Assembly: GCA_948099385.1 (NCBI GenBank)
Contig: CANUEZ040000117.1
Coordinates: 3,458,001-3,522,000 of the forward strand
DNA from: Fasciola hepatica
Lineage: Eukaryota > Platyhelminthes > Trematoda > Plagiorchiida > Fasciolidae
Length of the DNA stretch: 64,000 nt
Reading direction: 5' to 3'
The translations under genes were made by a program, and so were the position numbers. Below the pieces are notes generated by a model, which worked only from the letters and a program-made list of their open reading frames with translations, did no database searches and had not been told where the DNA came from. This document shows positions 1 to 12,329 of this stretch, piece by piece (the first letter of the stretch is position 1; each line of letters opens with the position of its first letter).

Positions 1-1557
1 GAACCTAACCGACTATGGTAAAATCTGACAGCATGAAAAAAGAATCACCGGAGTAACGGTGGCCAGTAGGGGGTCGTGGTCAGAAGCGTTGAAAATAGGA
101 AGTGGCTAGACAAACACGTGGAGTGTGCTGTTGACAGTCATGGAGTATAGGTTGGACTGCTTTTATTTGCTAACTATAATACAGAATGCTCCTTACCATC
201 CGTTGGTACTGAACAAAGTTGTTAAGCTTTTGGTTAGTATCCCAGGCCCAGTTCGTAGGCTCGGGTAATAGACATGTAGGGATCATGCATTCGGATCAGT
301 TTTTGGACAGTTAGATGTTTATTTATTTCTTTTTTGAATAATAAAGAGGCCGAAGACATTGACCTAAGTTGAGGTGGGAGTTTGTTCCAGAGGGAAGAAT
401 ATTTAACACTGAAGAAGTGTGACCGCATCGCAGTCCTGGATACTGGAATCAAGACCATAGAGTCCCTATGTCGTAAAGAATAGCTGGAGGGAGTTTTGAC
501 CTGGGGGGCTGAATTGCAAGATGTACGTTTTACAATATTGCAAAAGAAAGACAGGTTCATTCGTAGACGGCGCAGCCATAGGGGCTCTAGGTGCAATATT
601 TCACATCTTTCCATATAATTTAAAGGCGAGGAATATCCTAGTAGTTGTTTGGTAAATCTACGTTGTACATTCTCAATTGCAAATCTGTCAATCTGCCGCA
701 TGTTAGAAAAGACGACAGTGCAATATTCCAGAAGTGGTCTGACATGAGTTTTAAAAATGCTTAGTTTGCTCTCTGTAAGACTGAAGGTTCTATTATTCAG
801 ACCAATTAGCCGTCTAGCTTTAGCAACCTGCACGGCCGAATGTTCGGAGAAATTAAATGTACAAGAATATTGTAATCCCATGTCCCTTACTTCCGGACTG
901 TTGGGGATGAACTGATCATTAATTTTAAACATTCCCGCGGGAACCTGACACTTATACATAAGGATACAACTTTTGACAGCGGAGAATTTCATCAACCATT
1001 GGTTGCTCCATGAGTCTAGCGATAGTAAATCGCTCGTTATGCTAGCAATGGTAGAAGCTAAGGCGTCAGGTTCAAAGGAGTACATAATTTTTATGTCGTC
1101 TGCAAAAAGGAACACAGCCCCGTGTGTGATGACGTTGAAAATGTCATTAACATATATAAGAAAAAGTAAGGGACCTAGTACACTACCCTGAATAACTCCA
1201 CCATTAACTGGTGGAGGTGATGATAAACTGCCATCAACGTCCACCACCTGCTTTCGGGATGTTAGATATGATGAAAACCAACTCAGGATCGGGTCAACAA
1301 TTCCGTAGGTTTTCATCTTCGCCATGAGCCTATTGTGGGATACTCGATCGAAAGCTTTAGTCATGTCAAGGAGGATTACAATCACTGATTTACCACTGTT
1401 AGTGGCCGTAGTTATTAAGTTAAGGAAGTCACACATACAGGTGGCACAGGATCTTTTTTGAAGAAAACCGTGCTGTCCAGTGTTAATGAGGTTATTGTTT
1501 AGTAAATGAGTTGTCAGCTCATTTTTTATCAGTCTTTCCATAATTCGGGAAACTATA
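1..1557 (-). mobile_element. CR1-like non-LTR retrotransposon (LINE), copy 1, 5'-truncated
   Basis: This is the 3' part of a LINE read on the minus strand: reverse transcriptase from just before the fingers to the C-terminal end, then about 230 bp of 3' UTR (1-233). It is colinear, without indels, with 26119-27675. About ten substitutions were noted by eye, so identity is above 99%. Homology stops abruptly at 1557, where the flank begins, as expected for incomplete target-primed reverse transcription. The window starts at the same base where the second copy's 3' UTR meets an A-rich stretch, so the true 3' end and any target duplication cannot be judged here. The near identity of the two copies marks a recently active family. 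Confidence 0.9.
234..1557 (-). CDS. LINE reverse transcriptase, C-terminal portion of the pol-like ORF (5'-truncated)
   Basis: The open frame runs on to 1586, but its first ten or so codons come from the flank, so that start is artificial. In the 450-residue translation the RT motifs are in order: the first catalytic Asp in LLDMTKAFDR (about residues 72-81), the GVIQGSVLGPLLF block (about 130-142) and the catalytic FADD (161-164). The usual YADD has Phe in place of Tyr, which is common in CR1/Jockey-type enzymes. The C-terminal domain has the typical SLWNKLPPQL segment near residue 397. The frame is intact from the truncation point to the stop at 234-236. The protein lacks the endonuclease and the first RT segment, so this copy cannot move on its own. 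It still encodes an apparently undamaged RT core. Confidence 0.88.
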
Positions 1558-1679
1558 TTCGAACCTACCATACTTTCTGCCCGCAATCACTGCAACTCGT
1601 ATCAAATCAAACAGAGCGCTTCGTTCAGTCCTGACCCGAATGCAAATCAAATATCTGAAGCTTTAGAAATTACATCACA

Positions 1680-3620
1680 CCAATAGTGACTTATCGTCAT
1701 TATTGCAGCTCCGTCTCTAGGTAGCAATCAGAATCAAGACTGGCGATATGCCCAAAAACAAAAAGTATCTGCCCGGCGATTCCATAATACTTCCGCAAAG
1801 TTTGCACGCCTACTGAGGAACAGGAATCAGCGCAAACCCGCTGGTATCCCCTCTCTAATTTGAGCAAACAGCGCTCACTTCATCTCATCTGTAGCGATAG
1901 CTGAGGCGCTTAATTCGTTCTTTGCTGCTTCCAAGACTACGGACTTCCTTACCTCACCCCCAGGCATAGGCATTTCCACCGAGCAAGCACCATCCTATTT
2001 AGAATTTACCCCAGATGAAGTGACCAACAAGCTTACCTCTACCTGGAAGTCTCCACCCTTTGGTCAAGATGGTGCTTCACCAGCACTTCTACATTTTGGA
2101 GGAAATGATATCGAAGCTCTTCTATCAAAGGTATATAGCCTATCCATCAAGTTTGGTACATATCCCTCGCAGTGGAAGACCGCGATCATCATTCAGATTC
2201 ACGACAAGAGACCAAAACAAGACCCCTCAAACCACCGCCCCATCAACCACACTCCAGTTGCTTTCAGGTTGATGGAAAGCCTCGTCAAACAGCGGATGTC
2301 TGATTTCCTACTGTCCCATAAAATCATCCGTAGTGGGCGGCACGGCTTCTTCAAGCCACGTTCATGCACTTGCCAGTACGACATTTTTAACCTCACCAAG
2401 GCAGCCGCCGACAACGGTATATCTGTCATCATTATATATATTGATATGACAGGGGAGCTTGACCTCTTCCCTCTTTTTTCACTACTAACCAAACTCTAAG
2501 CTCCTGGCTCTTCCAGTCCCGCTTTGTTGTGGCTAAAGTCAAAAACACTGAACTGCCCAAAAATGGTTTTCGTTGATGGATGTTTCGCACAACCTGCTTT
2601 TGTCACGGTTGGGGTTATACAAGGCAGTCTTCTTGGTCCTTTGCTGTTTTTCATTTTACATAGATGATATATTTCTGATCTTTCACAATGAAGCCCCATT
2701 ATTTTTCGCCAAGGACGTTGGAATTGCCCACGAGTTTCCAATTCAGAACCCGAAGACTATGCCGGATGAAGTTTCTGGTGACATAAAGCGACTCGGGACT
2801 GATGCAATTTATGGAGTATTAACTTCCCAATCTCTAATAGCAGCCACAAAACGTTCAGATATAAAGCGGTCTCGGAGCTCTGCTTATACATGACCTTCCG
2901 TTTTCATACAGCCCTTCAGTTCGAGACCTTGGTCCTCATTATCCCTGTAGCTTTTGGTTTTCCGAGTATGTTCCACTCCAGATTCCCAAGGCGAGCAGAA
3001 CCAATTTATCGGCTAAATGACTGCAAAACTTCTCACTACCAAGTCACACTCCAGGCCTCGCCTTGAATACCGTCCCGTTATTTCCACCAAAATGACAAAA
3101 CCTGACCGAATCTACCTGGAGCCCTTGCAACGCCATTTCACCAAGCAATCAGTGGGATTTTCCTCCATTCTGTGACAGGAGAATCTATGCATCCTATTCA
3201 GTCTTGACACTCTTTGGCTGCTTCGGCTGAAGTGTAATTTATGCTTCCTGTTTAACCCATACCACTGTATGGCATTCGCATGTGTTGCACCCATTAGTTC
3301 CACTCTCACCACGACGTATGCCGTAAGCCACCGGTTAATGCAGCTCTCTATTCCCCGGGTCAAAATAATCCTCGAGATCCATCTTTTCCGTAAAAAATGT
3401 TCGACGTTATGGAATAAACTCCCGTTAGACATCCGCGACTGTCTCCCTATTTCTCTTTTCAGTGGCTCGCTGGATCACTTTTTGACTGCTTCTTATGTGA
3501 TTCTTCGTACCAGCCGGATTGTCACCGAAGAGCTGGCCTACGAAAACGGGTTTGATTGCTGGGATTATGACACTAGAAGTTCCATTACTCGTCCAATGAC
3601 AAATTCCAGGGCGACCATTT
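1680..3620 (+). mobile_element. Decayed CR1-like LINE (linker and RT region)
   Basis: Plus-strand remnant related to, but clearly diverged from, the LINE at 26.1-29.6 kb. Translated pieces follow the LINE order in shifting frames: a linker segment with a recognisable IAEALNSFFA stretch near 1905, RT fingers and palm at 2020-2499, the GSLLGPLLF/DDIF region near 2610-2680, and the C-terminal CSTLWNKLPLDI segment near 3400-3430. Borders are approximate. It lies tail-out next to the minus-strand LINE at 1-1557, with about 120 bp of unassigned sequence between them. No target duplication was found. Confidence 0.7.
1900..3590 (+). pseudogene. LINE reverse transcriptase pseudogene
   Basis: The 2020-2499 frame encodes a segment that parallels the intact LINE: SQWKTAIII, then the NHRPINHTPV motif, RHGFFKPRSC and IIIYIDMTGELD. 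The last is the first catalytic motif with AFD changed to ELD. The next piece (2573-2893) has GSLLGP-like and ICIDDIF-like residues, and the catalytic FADD reads as FAKD. The last piece (3269-3649) holds the C-terminal domain and ends in an AYENGFDCWDY segment, like the AYERGLDF end of the element at 43.1 kb. At least two frameshifts and altered catalytic residues make this non-functional. Confidence 0.7.
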
Positions 3621-3649
3621 CCTTTTACTTTATACTACACATAATCTAA

Positions 3650-5825
3650 ATTACTGCAGCCAAATTTCGTTGACTTTTGTGACTATACCCTGTTTAGTGC
3701 TAGCCGGTTCTCGTGATTCTAAACAACGTTTACGCTCTACGGCCGACTAGTCTCGGGTTTTTAGCTTTAGATGTCTCTTCAGCAAATAAACTTGTGGCTT
3801 TTGACCCTAGGACACTGAGTTCCGCCATCCCCCAATCGAGCTTCTTGCTCCTTTCCTTTTCCTTTTGGCTATCACCACCAGCCTGGGTATTATGTCCAGC
3901 CTCATTTCCCTTTCCTTGAATACCTCATCCCAGAGTCTGTTATCTCGAATGTCCACCTTCTAATATCTACTTGTTGGCCTGCTTTCTTGTCTCACCTCTG
4001 TATCTACCATCCACCAACTAGCATCGGCTTCCCTCTTAAGCACCATACTTTTTCCCGTCTGCAGAGCTAAAGGCATTTACACTAGCTAGCCCGGAACGGC
4101 TTCTGATGGTCTTGGGCATGAGCTGGATTTGTATGGGACTGATACACGTGTGCTTGTCTGTGTTTCATGAAATGCATTGTCCTACTTCGTGTGTTTGCTT
4201 AGTCCCACTATGCATTGTTCCAGCCCATGCTAGCGAAACCCTTGATGTCGACGGCACCCATACCGTAGTGTATCCCGAATGTAGGAAAAACAGACCACCC
4301 CCAGCAGTTGTGAAAAAAGACTGATAAGCATCAAATTACGTTCGGGCGGAGGGTATTTGGAAAGTTCCAACATGGGACCAACCAACCCTCTGTTAGAAAG
4401 TGAAAAAGCTAAAAAAGTAAACTGGTGGACAAAAAAGAGCCCGTGCGGTCCATTTGATCTCCAAATACCACTGATATCAGGATGTGAAGGAAGTGAGCAA
4501 CCTTCATTTACGGGCATATCTCCCATCAGCCCAGGCCTGATCCCGAGAGAGGGGAAACCCCACATCGCCTTTGTTTGCTCGACAAGCTTTTGGTTTTTAC
4601 TCACGGGACTGACTGGTTTGATAGCTCACCGGGCTCTCCACATGTGTCTATCAACCTTCTTTCCCAAGTTTCAACCGCCCGCACCCTCCATATGCACACC
4701 TAGTATGCATGTCAGCTTGAAAGGCAATAGCGACCTTAGCCTCGGCCTTCGGCCTATTGATCTGGACAGCTTGTCGACGTACCTGACGAAAATCAACAAC
4801 CGCAGTGAAGCCAGAAAAAGGAAAGAAAAGAACTTTGTGAAAACCGGTTACTTTTTCCATTCACACCCCTCCATCTCCAGTCATCTTTGTTAGATAGCAG
4901 CCTCCTCGATGTCCTAGCATCCAAGAAACGTTTAGGTATACAACAATACCCAACAGAAGTCACATTCGACACCAGTCGGCATTATCAGACGGGTAAATAC
5001 CCCACAGCTACACGTGTCAAATACCCCCAAGACCAGTTATACAAACTGATATCTGGGTTCTTAGTACTATTTGTTTCCTCCTGCCAACCACAATCACTAC
5101 GGTAGCCTAGACTTTAAGCCCACAGATATGGAAAGCATATCGATGCCACAGATGACCAACACTTGTCTCATTTAAGTTCGAAAAAAGAACACGGAGAGCC
5201 GTTCACTTTTCTCATTCACAACTTATTATCTTTCCTTAATTTTAAAATATAAAAGGTATTGATGCAATCAGCACTTCATGGGATTTCCCTGCTCACATTC
5301 AAGTTTAATCCCGTTGCGCCAGCGCCATCGATTAGGAGCACAGACGAACTTTCGTCTACGTTTCTCTTCATGAATACAGTTTTCTCTAATGCATCGTCAC
5401 AGTTGCACTGGTAGTTTTTTATGCGATCACACCCAAGTGTTTCTCAGAACATTTTTAGCGTAGAACAACCATTACATCAGAAGGGACAGTAACAAAAGTG
5501 GTGCCATAATAGCAGAGTACCCATTTGCTCACATACTGTCCTTTGAAACATATGGGTGAGATATCTTTCCTCCCCGGTGCTGGTCTGCATTCTGCGTAAG
5601 CGAAAGGTTTTAGGGGTTACCGTTTTTAATTGCTTGCGATTCATTTATTTTTTGAAATGCGGACATAGTAGCCTACCCAGTGCACGCTACCTTCCTAGCC
5701 AGTAGCAATGTAGCTCACCCCCCTGCAGGCCTACGTAGACTGAACTCTTGAACTAAAATCCAGGCCAGAACATGGAATGTGTCAAAGACGGTTCACATAA
5801 CCTCAACCAGTTCACTATTAGTTGT
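3650..5825. other. Unassigned sequence
   Basis: I recognise no gene or repeat family in this 2.2-kb stretch. It holds one open frame of 178 codons on the plus strand (4357-4893), rich in Ser, Pro and Lys. It has no domain that I know and no sign of splice-linked exons, and overlapping frames on the other strand are also open there. I regard it as chance or very old transposon sequence. Confidence 0.3.
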
Positions 5826-5829
5826 CGTC

Positions 5830-6930
5830 ATTTATTATCATAACCCACAGCTGGAACCAAGTCCAGATTGCAGACCCCATTTATTTCAGTTCTGGCGTCC
5901 TTTACCCTCTCGGGATCCACATTCAACGACAAAGTTTTACACCTCGACCAGTACCGACGGTAACCTGAATGGAATTCTCCGTACCAATCGGGATTATGAT
6001 TGAGCTACACAATTTGAAACACCCCCAGCTGCCAACCAGTAGATCGAATGGCGTCTTCATGAGCAACACCTCTGCTACCAATGTCACTGCTGGAGCCTAC
6101 ACAAATACCAGTTCATACGTAACCAGCTACTGATTGATCGACACGTCACTTACCCCGCCAGGTGAACCGCAGCATGATTCACATCACCTTGGAATTATGT
6201 GGAACAACCCAACAACAGAGCCGAAATAAGCAACACAGGAACCTGTCACTCACAAAAATTCGATACACCATCCGAACGCGAGGCCACTTATCCTTCTCAT
6301 CCGTGGTTCCCAGTAATGATGCTGAATAGCACCGAGAACCGATGAGTCAATATATTTTCGTCAGCGTAACAGAACAGAAAGGAGCTAGCCTCTACGGAAG
6401 TTTTCCACCCTGATATCTGTTGCAAGATTTCGTTTTTATTTTGAACGGTATCCGGCCTGAAATTCACTCTTCATCAACCCAGGACCCTCAGGAAGCCCTC
6501 CCTTTTTCTGGATGATACAGGTTGTTGGTCCTGAAACTAAACTCACTTTTTTATGGATATCTGTTTCTTCTACTTCCACCCACGTTCCAGGCCGTACTTC
6601 AATACAGGCAGTTTTATGTGCACCTCTTTCATAACTTACTTTTTTCCATGAACCCGGGAAAATCCGTCATTCCGGGCCTATGTCGTCCTCATGGAGAACT
6701 GCTCTTTTCATATTCATCAATGTTCCTGAGTAAGCCTCCATACGATTTTTTCACTTCCTCCTGTTCATAGCTTATTTCTTTCATAGAACCCCAATAGGCC
6801 TCCGTTATCCATGGCTTGCATCATTTTTGTTTTGATTGCATCCCTAGCACTATGTATTCACAATCATTTCAGTATCCTCACCAGCCACTACTGCTCGAAA
6901 GTCAGGGATCGAACTACCACAAATGAAACG
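5830..6930 (+). repeat. Dispersed repeat family A, copy A1 (3' end missing)
   Basis: The copy begins with the family's ATAACCCACAGCTG start, preceded by a TTATTATC-like tail. It aligns by eye along its length with 15729-16870: for example the GATCGACACGTCACTTACC segment near 6133, the TATATTTTCGTCAGCG segment near 6350, and the CCCCAATAGGCCTCCG segment near 6787. It lacks the conserved 3' terminus seen in the other copies. I see no coding capacity, so this looks like a non-autonomous element or the non-coding part of a larger one. Confidence 0.55.
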
Positions 6931-7139
6931 GCAATATTAGCCGAAATAGACATTTCGTGATGAAATAAATTATGTATAAAAGAAGGTGAAAAAATTCGGT
7001 TGGGTGTAACTGAAAGCAAAGAATATTATAAAATACTGTTTATATCATCAAATTTACACTGGTATAAAAGGCCTAGCACAACAAAATGTCAGCACCCATC
7101 TCACTCGCTACCCACGTAAGTGACAATGGACTTTGACAA

Positions 7140-7951
7140 TTTTGATACGTTTTCGAGATTATTGAAAGACATTTTGAAGATCCCGATGAATCTACAACCG
7201 ATTTTCGAAAATTCCAGCGTTGCAAAAGTACCAGCTTTTACAATTACAATGCCCGTACATGGAAACAGGCCAAAAAGCGTCGGCTAACAATTAGCGACGG
7301 AATGAAGTATCATTTCGTGAAATACCGTTGTGTCCATCAGCGCCGGAGAGGTGGAGGTGGATCAGGGTTGGAACAATTGTATGCTAATGTTTAATTTCAT
7401 TGTAGGTACAAAAACCTGGAGCGCGGACACTTCGTCACATTGGTCGCCAGAGGAACTGGATATCATGCTGCGAGGTGGTGCATGATCCATAGTCATAGGT
7501 TAAAATAGGCAGTCCTGGTTTATATGTGGCCAACCAAAGACTGACAGCGTTTCAAGAGTATATGGTGTTTGACTTAATGGATAAATTCCACAATACAGCT
7601 GAGTTAGTAGGATATACTAGTTGTGTGTTCAATAGGCGCCTGAACAGCATGGGCTTTCGGTCTATACGCGTTCGTCACAGTCATGATGTTCGTGGTAACG
7701 TAATAAGGGTAAAAAAATTACTGGATGGTAAGGGAATTAGCCAGGTTATATACGAGGAGAACATAATTAGATTCCTTTTCTTCATACCCAGCGAGATGAT
7801 TCCGGTTGCTCGCAGATGCAGCCAGATTATTCTAGCTGACGCTACCCACCAAATGAACGGCGAAGGCTTTGTATTGTGGCCAGCAGTGATAGTGAGTGAA
7901 GCAGGCTTAGGTTGTAGTATTCTGTATTGGCATTGCTATCTTCCTTATTGA
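7140..7951 (+). pseudogene. MULE/ZSWIM-like transposase-related fragment
   Basis: Two plus-strand coding segments look related to the transposase family that includes MULE transposases and animal ZSWIM proteins. The first (about 7155-7390) reads FEIIERHFEDPDES, then a Lys/Arg-rich run and a KYRCVHQRRRGG segment, which resembles the N-terminal DNA-binding part of these proteins. The second (7526-7951, 141 codons) contains ILADATHQMNGEGFVLWPAV, matching the first catalytic-Asp strand of the MULE transposase fold in which a D-A/G-T core is typical. Between them a short GT...AG interval ending near 7406 could be a mini-intron, or the join may simply be decayed. The downstream catalytic residues and the SWIM zinc motif are missing. 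No terminal inverted repeats were found. The family call rests on motif pattern only. Confidence 0.42.
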
Positions 7952-9090
7952 TTTTTTATTTACGCCAGCACAACTAGGTCGTTATGGCACATGTTCACTT
8001 TGTGAGTCTGTAAGGTTAGTTAGACCTTACTTCACCGGTTCCTTAGTAAACGCTTGCCTCGGTCCTTTGTACTGCGTGGACCACCTGCTCGTCACTCTAA
8101 TTCTCGGCGCTGTACACATATGTTAACCAGAACAGTATTCTTCACGACCAGTGAGAACGAGAAGGCGACTGGGAGAGATAGTGGTTAGCGTATATTTTAG
8201 GAGTGTGCGTGAGAGCGTGCGCAAGAGCAACGGTCAAATGGCCACCGTGCTTGGCAGTCAGCTCTCAGTTAAACGATGAACGTGGTAACAGAATGAACGA
8301 AGTTGGCCACCGCTACAAGTCTTATCCCGCGCTAATGAATACTGGATGATAGATTAGATTCGTATATATTTAAATATATGTATACATATATATACATAAA
8401 TATATATATATGTCTGTATATATATAAATATAAATGGATATAAATCCCAGCGAGAATGACAGGTAAGATGTTAGCCGAGTTAATGACCGGAGATGTTGGT
8501 AAATCCCCTCATGGGATTATCGTTTACGAGCAGGCATTTCCCGACAATGCAGCCTGGCAACTCAAGCCCTAGTGTAGATCACTTAAGGCATCAGATTTAT
8601 AAGTCGGCCGTTAAAATTACTGACATTCGTCTAAAAACGTAAACGTTGACCAGTAAATATTATATTAGGAAAGCTTGACCTAAACCCCTCTGCGAAGAGT
8701 CACTTATGCGGGCAGTGGCACAGTGGCCCTTCCAGTGTACAAGTTGTACAGGTTGAAGGGGAAGGAATTTCTATAGCGTTCCTCTTATTGTTCCTGGCGA
8801 ACAACATCTACGAAAGATCGTTTGACATATTTTCATACTCTGCAGTTTACGTAGTTCCAGAAAAGTATCCATTTTGCGATGAAAATGGATATTATGGCAG
8901 ATACATAAAAAATGTTAGTAGGCCAATTTCAAATGTTTTTGTGACTTATTAGGCCTTACGGCATTTGCCGTAAAATGTTATTTTTCCAGTTCCAACGGGG
9001 CATAAATTTTGAAAAGAGACTCATAATCTAAGCAGCTGTGATCAGAAACAGCGGCAGATTAATTCCGCCATTATCTCGTTCAAATTCAAC
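7952..9090. other. Unassigned sequence with an AT-rich microsatellite
   Basis: No gene is recognised. About 400 bp follow the transposase-like fragment without continuing it in any frame I could follow. An AT-rich alternating purine-pyrimidine tract lies at about 8360-8442. Confidence 0.35.
8360..8442. repeat. AT-rich imperfect microsatellite
   Basis: Short runs of TA and ATAT interrupted by single other bases (TATATTTAAATATATG-type composition) over about 80 bp. Confidence 0.8.
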
Positions 9091-9099
9091 GGGGTGGCG

Positions 9100-9430
9100 T
9101 GTTCAGTGACCTTGCTCACCGGTGCCCGTTCAAATCCCATTATGGTAGTTTCATTCATCGTTACAACCACTGCTCGACTCGAATTCAAAAACAACCCCTA
9201 TTCGCCGTGTTAACAATTGTTATTTTGGCCTATTCAAGCTATTTCTATCCATGTTGTTTGTTTTCTGACATTCTTGACTACCATTTTTTGCAAATAGTGT
9301 ATAGTTCATCGTTTAGAGTAACATCGTACACCATGATCATGCGCTTGCGCGTGCTTCTCGATCATGCGAGGAAGATAAAGCTGAGGTGGGAAAACAAGCT
9401 TCAGATATATGAACTTGAAGCAATGGAGAA
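9100..9430 (+). repeat. Dispersed repeat family A, copy A4 (3' portion)
   Basis: This copy matches the last 250-300 bp of family A. It has a CGACTCGAATTC-like segment near 9176, a TTCAAGCTATTTCTA segment near 9233, and the family's conserved 3' motif (CACCATGATCATGCGCTTGC and onward) at about 9331-9370. The segment is transcribed in the same direction as A1-A3. The TTA-type tail is poorly preserved. Confidence 0.5.
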
Positions 9431-12325
9431 GTAAGCAAGCTTGCCGCAGACTATATAGACAGACCGGTAAAACGTTGATGGTTGACTACTGACATCCGCT
9501 ATAAGGCATGCTCCATAGTAACGGCTAAATTTGATCGCTACATTTTGCCAAGATTTTTAATTTTTTTGGTAAAATGGTAGGTTGTTGACAAGCCATGTGC
9601 CTAGGGAAGTAGAGAAATAGACTAGTTGTTAGGTGGACGACGGCTTGGTTAAGAGAGGACATAAGACTGTGTTTTAGAGGACCGTGAATTTTGGGGCTCA
9701 TGCTGTCTGATACTTATGGGCATTACCGGTGCTTATGGTGTCGCACCGATACTTGGTGGCTAGAGTCAACTGTGGATAGTTTATGTTCTCTACGAAAGAG
9801 GTGCGGACGTTTCACACCTTGTGCGGTTTGAAGATCTTCGTAGGATGGAGTCTGAGGCAAACAAGTAGGATGCCCAGTTTTAGATTTCATTTGCGCTCTG
9901 AGAAAAGGACGAATTTGGGTGGAAACCTGTATGCGCCACAAGCCACCTACGAGTTAATATCCAGGGCAGACCTTTTAAGGGTTTCTTTTCGATATTATTC
10001 GTGAACGTAAACAAGTGCTGGTGATGCTCGGTCCATGTGTCGACAAGAAGTATTATGAATATAGCTGACTTCACGAAGTGGAACTTTGGATGACAGGCAT
10101 GGAAAGCGGAATTTGGCGTGAAACAGCCGGCCAAAAATGGAGTGAGGAACCATGAGGGGTTTAACCTGAGGGAAGCGGAGCCGGTTTTTATGTAAAGAGC
10201 TTATTCGGCACACCATGACTCTACACAGGGTTAGGCAGAAACACTGATAGCTTAGCTCTTACGCTTATTTGTTTTTGGAGCATCCTTTAAACAGGGTCGG
10301 GTCTTGGCTCTAACGGGGAATTCATGCGATACTAAAGAGGCGTAGAGAGTGAAGCCGATATCTTCTCAGCCAGAAGTGCCCTTGGTGCTTCAATGTTTTT
10401 TTTCACAGAAGCTAGAGAGCACGCCCATCCAGTATGGCGTACTTCCCGTTTCTCTCCCACTCGCCATTCTTTACGCGTGAACAATGGGGCCCGCCACTCT
10501 TGGGGTTGGCAGTTTTTCGCATAATATACGCGATCTCAGAGACTCAAAAAGAGAGTCAAGTTTACTGCATGAGAAAACGAGCACTCCAGTTGCACAGGTC
10601 CAAATGGGTTATGAGAAAATTGCACCTAGAGTGTGAATAGACAAAGATCGGGTCCCATATATATGGGTGGTACAAAACACACAAATAGTGTATGTAACCA
10701 AACACTTTCATAAAGTCAGGATATGATGTTGTCTTTAGAGGATCTTCCACATAAATTTCTTGTGGTGGATACTAAAATTATGAACGAATGTCAGGATAGT
10801 CAGGGGTAGTGACCCCGTCAGGCAAATTTAAATCTCAAAATCAGAGGTTCGGGTAGGGAGACCCCAAATTAGGTGGCTCGAAAATCGAGATAGAATAAAA
10901 TCTTCAAGGAAAATAGTGATGACATCTGTAAAATGGAAAGGAATTAAAGATAATTTTAATTATCCATATCTGTTTGAAAACAAGAATTTGCCATTGGAAA
11001 GTTATGAAGAATAGTCGGCACGTCGCTGGGTATATGGCAGGTGTAGATATAGAACTCAAAGGTGCTCAGATAAGAAGTACTAGTAAAAGATCCTTCCACG
11101 TTGGTCAACAAGCAGAATGATCAGGACCAAGCTGACCACTGTGCCAAGCAGGGTGGATAGTGATAAGTGATCTACTGCCGGAATTCCTTCTCTTTTAGTA
11201 AACATTTATCCTCCGTCACTAACCATCTCTCTCTGCCCCTCATCCACCAATAACGACTCAACTAACAACACGCCCGATACTTTCAGCGGTTCCTTGTCGA
11301 ATGGCCTCGTGAGTATTCCCCTATCTTGCAACTCACAGCCTTCAAACCCTAGTCAGCTTCTGAACCCCGACATTTTTAGCGTGCGCACACTCATGCAGAC
11401 CGGTCTGCAGGTGTGCTTGGTCCTCGCAACGAACACTGGGGAATAATGCCTGCTTCGTAGATGAAACGAGCAGTGCCATTCGGTTAACTGCCCCTGGCAT
11501 CTCATCGAGTTATTTTCTGCGCACTGCAGAGGATGAAGAAGCTCGAGCTGCAGGTCTATGTGGTTTGGTAATAGTCTTCACTGACAGGGCTGCCGCTGAC
11601 TGGGCGCATCAGAAGCTTGCTTAGGCCGACGTTGTGCCTTACTCGCTCGGCCCACAGGTGACTGAGATAGGCTCATCCAGTTTTGAGCAGACAATCGACT
11701 ATTCCTGTCTACCCCCAGTTTTCGACATGTCTAGCGCCACACGGCGATACGCACCTTTAACTCTACATGTACTCAGCCAGATTAATCATATCGCAGTAAG
11801 CTACCGGTGGCGCAGTTTTGTTCAGACCTGTAGATCCCACTGGTCCACATACGTAGAGTTTTAATGCGATTATCTCTCCAGTTCCATGGTAATCGTCGCA
11901 AGCCGCGAACCCAGTCAGCCGTGAAGCGTTTGTTTTATCCGAGAGTACCCACCTGCTGTGAACAAAAATCATCACACGGGCCAGGAATTATAACAAATGG
12001 CAATGTAGATGAGCATTGGGCTCAGATTCTACAGGGAATGCACTTGGCAGCAGGCTCCGTCTGTGGAGCTAGATCCGGTGTTCATCGAAGACACTTGACT
12101 TCGCAAGAGTCGTTCAGTTACTTGGGGCAAAAGCGCCAGCCCCTGTACTCCGGGGAGATGACTAAGATAGGAAAGCATTTATAGAGCCAAGTTATGAGGA
12201 GCTACAAGAATTATCGCGAGAATTGTTGGGTCTGGATAGCCAAAGAAATGGAAAGAATAACTGCTACAGTTAACAGTCAAAGGCTGTTCAAACTCTTCAC
12301 CGACACCAGTGGATGATCAACCGCG
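9431..12325. other. Unassigned sequence
   Basis: I see no gene, RNA or repeat that I can name in these 2.9 kb. Open frames are short (mostly under 110 codons), lie on both strands and lack recognisable motifs. An A/G-rich part near 10,780-11,050 resembles the composition of family B but could not be aligned with it. Confidence 0.3.
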
Positions 12326-12329
12326 GTAA

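Noticed and set aside
973..1191. 72-codon plus-strand frame repeated exactly at 27,091-27,309
   Set aside because: Its duplication is explained by the two LINE copies; it is an antisense shadow of the reverse transcriptase.
4357..4893. 178-codon open frame on the plus strand
   Set aside because: No recognisable domain, composition is plain Ser/Pro/Lys-rich, and open frames overlap on the other strand. Not enough to call a gene.
9080..9140. Possible second tRNA-like head (GTTCAAATCCC near 9,128)
   Set aside because: Only a B-box-like match; the A box and cloverleaf could not be drawn.
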